Positions 59,998-64,000 of a DNA stretch of 64,000 nt are shown piece after piece. The stretch's first letter is position 1; the number at the start of each line of letters is the position of its first letter. The DNA is taken from NCBI GenBank assembly GCA_963678095.2, contig OY782746.1:1860001-1924000 (forward strand), in the 5' to 3' direction. The DNA comes from G963678095 sp963678095. GTDB taxonomy: Bacteria; Bacillota; Negativicutes; Selenomonadales; Selenomonadaceae. The translations under genes were made by a program, and so were the position numbers. The notes under the pieces are model-generated. The model did not search any database, was not told the DNA's origin, and saw only the letters and a program-made list of their open reading frames with translations.

Positions 59998-60026
59998 TTG
60001 ACAACCGGACCAAATGAGGATATGAT
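59998..60026 (+). promoter_or_regulatory. Sigma-70 promoter of the HD-GYP gene
   Basis: TTGACA (59998-60003), 17-nt spacer, TATGAT (60021-60026). Confidence 0.82.
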
Positions 60027-60037
60027 ATAAAACATAA

Positions 60038-60114
60038 TTGAGAAGGATTATCAACAACCTAACTGCTACGGCGGTTATATTTTTTACATATACAATGAGA
60101 ATGATTATCGATAA
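60038..60114 (+). promoter_or_regulatory. Two Fur-box-like sites downstream of the promoter
   Basis: TTGAGAAGGATTATCAA (60038-60054) and AATGAGAATGATTATCGATA (60094-60113). Both match the Fur consensus half-sites TGATAATCATTATC (read on the complement), the second with one mismatch over its core. The first sits at about +5, where binding would block transcription. Confidence 0.7.
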
Positions 60115-60129
60115 ATAGCGGAGGGGAAT

Positions 60130-60723
60130 ATGCATTTTTCATTTGAGGACCTGCACGAGGTCATAAATGCTCTGACGACAGCTCTTGATGCCAAAAGCCA
60201 TTACACCTGCGGCCATTCAGAGCGGGTAGCCGAATATGCCTTGCTGCTGGCACGGACGATGAAGCTTGATCGCCAGCAACAGCAACGCATTCATATCGGC
60301 GCTCATCTGCATGATATCGGGAAAATTGGCATTCCCGATTCGGTACTCGATAAACCGGGAAAGCTTACACCGGCTGAAGTTTTACTGATGAAGGGGCATC
60401 CGGCAATTGGTGACAAAATTATCAGTCAGGTGGCAATTTTTCAGCAATTTGTAACGGTTGTACGCTCGCATCATGAGCGCTTTGACGGCAGCGGCTATCC
60501 CGACGGACTGGCCGGTGCAGCGATTCCGCTGGAAGCAAGAATTGTTGCTGTTGCCGATTCGCTTGATGCCATGATCAGCACGCGTCCTTATCGCCGGGCC
60601 TATGATTTAGCGGCGGCGGTCAGAGAAATAGAGCACTGTCAAAAAAGTCAGTTTGATCCTGAGGTTGTTGCTGCTTTACTGACCCTTTATAAAAACGAGC
60701 AACTATTGCTGTCGGTCAGTTGA
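60130..60723 (+). CDS. HD-GYP domain phosphohydrolase
   Basis: 197 residues, essentially only the HD-GYP domain: CGHSERVAEYALLLA, HLHDIGKIGIPDSVLDKPG, KGHPAIGD, SHHERFDGSGYPDGLAG and ADSLDAMISTRPYR. All metal ligands and the GYP triplet are present, so cyclic-di-GMP (or cGAMP) hydrolysis is likely. No receiver or sensor domain is attached. The promoter is followed by two Fur-like boxes, suggesting iron-controlled signalling. Confidence 0.93.
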   Translation: MHFSFEDLHEVINALTTALDAKSHYTCGHSERVAEYALLLARTMKLDRQQQQRIHIGAHLHDIGKIGIPDSVLDKPGKLTPAEVLLMKGHPAIGDKIISQVAIFQQFVTVVRSHHERFDGSGYPDGLAGAAIPLEARIVAVADSLDAMISTRPYRRAYDLAAAVREIEHCQKSQFDPEVVAALLTLYKNEQLLLSVS

Positions 60724-60760
60724 GCGGTGTTGGATATAAAAAAACAGAGGAGTGGAGTAT

Positions 60761-61051
60761 ATGTCAATTGTAGTTTTTGGTGCAGATTATCTGGGAGGGA
60801 TTGAAAAAAATCTGTATGCCTGCGGGGTAACAAAGCTCGTCCATGTCTCCGGGCGCAAGGCTCTTGATCGCAATAAATCCTGTTTGCCGAAGACCACAGC
60901 CTTTATTCTTGTGCTGACGGATTTTGTCAATCATAATACAGCCAAAGCGGCAAAAACATTAGGCAAGTCCAATGACATTCCGGTCGTTTATGCGAAGCGG
61001 TCCTGGTGTTCGGTAGAAGAAAAACTTAAGGATGCGCAGCTGCTGCAGTAA
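60761..61051 (+). CDS. DUF2325 protein
   Basis: 96 residues from ATG 60761 (GAGGAG about 10 nt upstream). Starts SIVVFGADYLGGIEKNLYAC and continues with LVHVSGRKALDRNKSCLPKT, LVLTDFVNHNTAKAAK and IPVVYAKRSWCSVEEKL, the DUF2325 pattern: a small Rossmann-like fold seen alone or fused to other domains, of unknown role, with a conserved cysteine. Follows the HD-GYP gene by 37 bp and may be in its operon. Confidence 0.83.
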   Translation: MSIVVFGADYLGGIEKNLYACGVTKLVHVSGRKALDRNKSCLPKTTAFILVLTDFVNHNTAKAAKTLGKSNDIPVVYAKRSWCSVEEKLKDAQLLQ

Positions 61052-61101
61052 ACAGCCGGCAGTCTGTTTGAAGAAATATTTTAACGAAAAGGGGCGATGA
61101 A

Positions 61102-61350
61102 ATGACGGTTCGTATTGATGCAGATGAAAAAAATTTAAGTTTACAGGTGGATGGGGATATTTATCAGGAGTATGCGCAGTGCTTATGCGCGATGCTGTAT
61201 TCGCATGCTGACTGCGGCGTGAAAAACATGGAAATAGAAATTGATGCTACATATTATATTAACCAGAAGGGACAGCGATGCCTTGATGAAATGAAGCAGC
61301 TGCTCGAGCAACGCGGCCTTCGCGTCCATATGAACAGGGGGCAGCGCTAG
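61102..61350 (+). CDS. Small unknown protein, possibly STAS-like
   Basis: 82 residues with AAGGGG upstream. Predicted beta-alpha-beta-alpha order (TVRIDADEKNLSLQVDGDIY, NMEIEIDATYYINQKGQRCL, LLEQRGLRVHMNRG) is similar to STAS domains of anti-sigma-factor antagonists, but the phosphorylatable serine is absent. No clear family. Third small gene in the HD-GYP group; a terminator follows. Confidence 0.55.
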   Translation: MTVRIDADEKNLSLQVDGDIYQEYAQCLCAMLYSHADCGVKNMEIEIDATYYINQKGQRCLDEMKQLLEQRGLRVHMNRGQR

Positions 61351-61370
61351 GCAGAAAGAGCTTTGACTCA

Positions 61371-61410
61371 GCCGCCGTTCAGGAAAAATCTGAGCGGCGG
61401 ATTTTTTCTT
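61371..61410 (+). terminator. Intrinsic terminator
   Basis: CCGCCGTTCAG pairs with CTGAGCGGCGG around GAAAAAT, followed by ATTTTTTCTT. Confidence 0.9.
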
Positions 61411-61437
61411 GACAATTAATATGACCGGTTGTATTAT
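61409..61437 (+). promoter_or_regulatory. Promoter of the alcohol dehydrogenase gene
   Basis: TTGACA (61409-61414), 17-nt spacer, TATTAT (61432-61437), overlapping a TATAAT at 61435. The untranslated leader is about 110 nt long. Confidence 0.68.
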
Positions 61438-61555
61438 AATTAATAACAAGCTGACGGGAAGCATCCTTTGCGGGGATGGGCGTTGCTTTTATTATTCTAA
61501 ACTTAAATATGAATGGTCATTTTAAATAATGAAAATAGAAAAGAGGGATTATTTT

Positions 61556-62716
61556 ATGAAGAATTTTCAATTTATGAATCCGACAAAAATAATTTTTGGC
61601 AAAGGACAGCTGGCAAAAATGGCAGAGGAAATTCCTGCCGGAGCCAAGGTGCTGGTGCTTTATGGTGGCGGCAGCATCAAAAAAAATGGACTGCTGGCAG
61701 CCATCCATGAAGCTTTGGCTGATCATCAGGTCGGCGAGTTTGGCGGAATTGAGCCAAATCCATCGTATGAGACCTTGATGAAAGCTGTGGAGAAGATCAA
61801 AGCCGAGGGCTATGACTTTTTATTGGCGGCTGGCGGGGGTTCGGTTATTGATGGTACGAAGTTTATTGCGGCGGCAGTGCCGTTTGCGGACGGGGATCCG
61901 TGGCGGATTATTGGCGAGCGGATCAAGATTGTTGAAGCGATGCCCTTTGGCACGGTGCTGACGTTGCCGGCAACCGGATCAGAGATGAACAATGGAGCAG
62001 TAATCACCCATAAGGCTCTTTGTGCCAAGCTGCCGTTTATGAGTCCGTTGATTTTTCCGCGATTTTCAATTTTGGATCCCGAGTATACCTATACTCTGCC
62101 CCCACGTCAGATCGGCAATGGAGTTGTCGATGCTTTTGTCCATGTAATGGAGCAGTATCTGACCTATCCGGCCGGCGGCAAGCTTCAGGACCGGTTTGCC
62201 GAAGGTCTGCTGCTGACGCTGATTGAAGATGGCCCTGAGGCGCTGAAACAGCCTGAAAATTATGAGGTGAGGGCCAATATCATGTGGAGTGCAACCATGG
62301 CGCTCAATGGTCTGATTGGCAGCGGGGTACCGCAGGACTGGTCGACGCATATGATCGGGCATGAGATCACGGCTATCTATGGGCTGGATCATGCGCAGAG
62401 CCTGGCAGTTGTGCTGCCTTCCATGCTCGAGGTCATGCAGGCAGGAAAAAGAGAAAAATTGTTGCAATATGGCGAGCGTGTCTGGCAGCTTGCGGCGGGA
62501 ACAGAACAGCAGCGGATCGATGCTGCGATTGCCTGCACCCGGACGTTCTTTGAGACAATGGGACTGGCGACGAAACTCGAGGCTTATGGCGTAGGGACAG
62601 AGGCTGTTGAGGCCGTTGCGGACAGCCTTGAAGCGCACGGAATGACAAAACTCGGTGAGACGGGAGCGGTGACGCAGGCGATCGTTCGTCAGGTGTTAGA
62701 AAAAAGCATCCGCTAG
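61556..62716 (+). CDS. Iron-containing alcohol dehydrogenase (YqhD/BDH type)
   Basis: 386 residues from ATG 61556 with AGAGGGA upstream. Group III ADH: MNPTKIIFGKGQLAKMAE, cofactor loop LVLYGGGSIKKNG, LAAGGGSVIDGTKFIAAA, and metal ligands in DAFVHVMEQYL, STHMIGHEITAIYGLDHAQS. The SIKKNG start of the cofactor loop is like the NADPH-dependent YqhD/BdhA branch that reduces aldehydes. Likely used in fermentation or aldehyde detoxification. The next gene, a nitroreductase, follows 40 bp on. Confidence 0.93.
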   Translation: MKNFQFMNPTKIIFGKGQLAKMAEEIPAGAKVLVLYGGGSIKKNGLLAAIHEALADHQVGEFGGIEPNPSYETLMKAVEKIKAEGYDFLLAAGGGSVIDGTKFIAAAVPFADGDPWRIIGERIKIVEAMPFGTVLTLPATGSEMNNGAVITHKALCAKLPFMSPLIFPRFSILDPEYTYTLPPRQIGNGVVDAFVHVMEQYLTYPAGGKLQDRFAEGLLLTLIEDGPEALKQPENYEVRANIMWSATMALNGLIGSGVPQDWSTHMIGHEITAIYGLDHAQSLAVVLPSMLEVMQAGKREKLLQYGERVWQLAAGTEQQRIDAAIACTRTFFETMGLATKLEAYGVGTEAVEAVADSLEAHGMTKLGETGAVTQAIVRQVLEKSIR

Positions 62717-62756
62717 AAATCATGAATGAGATCAAATGCAGAAAGGATGAGCTGTT

Positions 62757-63572
62757 TTGGGAATTATCGAGATAAATCAGGAGGCCTGTATCCGTTGTGG
62801 CCGCTGTGCTGACGTGTGTCCGACAGGGCTTGTTGTGATGAGTGATGAAGGACCGGTAGAGCGTGATAGTATTTGTATGGCCTGTGGACATTGTGTTGCT
62901 GTATGTCCCACGGCGGCACTTGACAATACGCAGGCACCACTGGCCGGACAACAACCCATTGACAGAACGCTGCTGCCGGACGAAATCCAGGCGGAACAGT
63001 TCCTGCGGGCCCGGCGATCCGTGCGCTGCTATAAAGCAGAAACGGTGGCGAGAGAAAAAATTATGCGGCTACTGGATATTGCCCGGCTCGCCCCAAGTGG
63101 CGGCAATACGCAGGGGGTATCTTATCACGTTGTCGATGATCAAGCGCTTTTGCGCGAGCTTACGGCACGAACCGTTGACTGGATGGAGGTTCAGATAAAG
63201 GCAGGCAATGCCCACGGGGCGTATTATGCCGGGATGGTTGCTGCCTATCGTGAACAGGGGCGGGATGTCGTATTGCGCGATGCCCCTTGTCTGATTATTG
63301 CCCTGACGCCACGCACCTTCCAGCCGCGCGGCCGTGACAATACCCATTTTTCCCTGGCGTATGCGGAACTGATGGCGCCGGCATTGGGGCTGGGAACCTG
63401 TTGGGGCGGAATTTTTGAAGCCTGTGCGGCTTCCGGCTGGAAGCCATTGCTGTCGCTGCTGTCGATTTCCGAGGATATGCTGGTCAGCGGGGCTTTAATG
63501 GTCGGGATACCCCGCTATACGTATCAGCGGCTGGTGGAACGAAAACCACTACAGGTCAGCTGGCAGTCATAA
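62757..63572 (+). CDS. Ferredoxin-nitroreductase fusion protein
   Basis: 271 residues from TTG 62757 (AAAGGA about 10 nt upstream). The N-terminal 55 residues are a two-cluster ferredoxin: CIRCGRCADVCP and CMACGHCVAVCP. The FMN nitroreductase domain follows (FLRARRSVRCYKAETVARE, ARLAPSGGNTQGVSYHVV, ALGLGTCWGGIFEACAAS). Electrons probably pass from reduced ferredoxin clusters to FMN. A family common in strict anaerobes. Terminator 8 bp downstream. Confidence 0.93.
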   Translation: MGIIEINQEACIRCGRCADVCPTGLVVMSDEGPVERDSICMACGHCVAVCPTAALDNTQAPLAGQQPIDRTLLPDEIQAEQFLRARRSVRCYKAETVAREKIMRLLDIARLAPSGGNTQGVSYHVVDDQALLRELTARTVDWMEVQIKAGNAHGAYYAGMVAAYREQGRDVVLRDAPCLIIALTPRTFQPRGRDNTHFSLAYAELMAPALGLGTCWGGIFEACAASGWKPLLSLLSISEDMLVSGALMVGIPRYTYQRLVERKPLQVSWQS

Positions 63573-63579
63573 CGTAAAA

Positions 63580-63616
63580 ATAACCAGAAGCGAAACGGCT
63601 TCTGGTTATTTTTTTT
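63580..63616 (+). terminator. Intrinsic terminator
   Basis: ATAACCAGAAGC pairs with GCTTCTGGTTAT around GAAACG, followed by eight T. Confidence 0.93.
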
Positions 63617-63679
63617 AGGCAGCAATATGGATTTTTTTGTAAGAGAATAAACGAGCCGGCAATTCATTGGCGGATTGTG

Positions 63680-63688
63680 TGCTATAAT
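63680..63688 (+). promoter_or_regulatory. Extended -10 promoter of gltX
   Basis: TGCTATAAT, an extended -10 element 30 nt before the start codon; -35 is weak. Confidence 0.55.
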
Positions 63689-63717
63689 GAACCTATCTTG
63701 GGTAGGAGGCGTTTATT

Positions 63718-64000
63718 TTGAATGAAATCAGAGTGAGATTTGCTCCGAGTCCGACGGGGTATCTGCATATTGGAGGAGCCAGGACAGCTTTGTTCAACTG
63801 GCTGTTTGCCCGCAGTCAGGGTGGCAGGCTCATTTTGCGAATAGAGGACACAGATCGGGAGCGGCTCAAAGCGGATTCGGCCGCTCAGATTTTGACGAGC
63901 TTGAAATGGCTTGGCATCACCTGGGATGAGGGCCCGGAAATCGGCGGGGAATACGGACCGTATTGCCAGTCGGAACGGCTCGAAATTTACCAGCAAGAGG
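63718..64000 (+). CDS. gltX: Glutamyl-tRNA synthetase (3' truncated by window end)
   Basis: The frame starts at TTG 63718, 8 nt after TAGGAGG, and is open to the last base (94 codons seen). RVRFAPSPTGYLHIGGARTA carries the class I HIGH motif in its GluRS form, followed by LILRIEDTDRERLK and the GPYCQSERLEIY segment. It charges tRNA-Glu, whose product also feeds the HemA/HemL route to tetrapyrroles. The remainder, including the KMSKS loop, is outside the window. Confidence 0.95.
   Translation, partial: MNEIRVRFAPSPTGYLHIGGARTALFNWLFARSQGGRLILRIEDTDRERLKADSAAQILTSLKWLGITWDEGPEIGGEYGPYCQSERLEIYQQE

Overview
The window is a piece of bacterial chromosome, most likely from a diderm, anaerobic Firmicute of the Negativicutes (Selenomonas/Mitsuokella/Sporomusa-like). 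This is inferred from the gene families present. They include an uroporphyrinogen methyltransferase-HemD fusion followed by hemB and hemL, a FtsA-like ATPase with extra C-terminal repeats, two secreted PTP-like inositol-phosphate phosphatases (one a tandem-domain enzyme, as known from Selenomonas and Mitsuokella), an iron-dependent alcohol dehydrogenase, several flavin/Fe-S oxidoreductases and lrgAB. No rRNA, tRNA or CRISPR array was seen.

Layout. 1-3.4 kb: end of a tetrapyrrole operon (hemD fusion, hemB, hemL). 3.4-8.4 kb: a secreted glycerophosphodiesterase, the FtsA-like protein and a DAK2 protein. 8.4-9.9 kb: an IS3-family element sitting between the two arms of a terminator stem. 9.9-14 kb: tex and a tandem CobT. 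14.2-17.4 kb: a Fur/PerR-type regulator, a WalJ-like hydrolase, an HtrA-type lipoprotein protease and rlmH.

17.4-31.8 kb is an AT-rich accessory region that begins exactly at the 3' end of rlmH. A diverged copy of the last 41 rlmH codons recurs at 21.1 kb, bracketing a 3.8-kb segment (MarR regulator, membrane acyltransferase, condensation-domain protein). This looks like an integration scar at the site also used by staphylococcal SCC elements, but no recombinase is visible. Beyond the scar lie a complete type I Thoeris anti-phage system (thsB TIR, thsA SIR2-SLOG), IS3, IS256 and IS110 material, an unrecognised 689-aa protein with a PD-(D/E)XK nuclease signature, a protein with an amphipathic N-terminus, and a second small nuclease-like protein. 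A roughly 105-bp dispersed unit occurs three times here: once intact, once ending at the IS3 element, and once split by the IS110 element.

31.9-54.7 kb returns to ordinary chromosome: tautomerase, flavoproteins with HxlR/PadR regulators, a radical SAM protein, two PTP-like phosphatases flanking an amino-acid ABC transporter whose leader resembles an attenuator, purB, an RsmH paralogue, a chemoreceptor, lrgAB and an RluA-type synthase. 54.8-64 kb holds a giant WG-repeat protein (24 repeats), a MarR-cupin pair sharing a palindromic operator core with the island's MarR gene, a frameshifted DUF1848 gene, an HD-GYP gene behind two Fur boxes, an alcohol dehydrogenase, a ferredoxin-nitroreductase and the start of gltX.

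Limits: family names rest on motifs and overall resemblance read by eye; no database search, alignment or GC computation was run.
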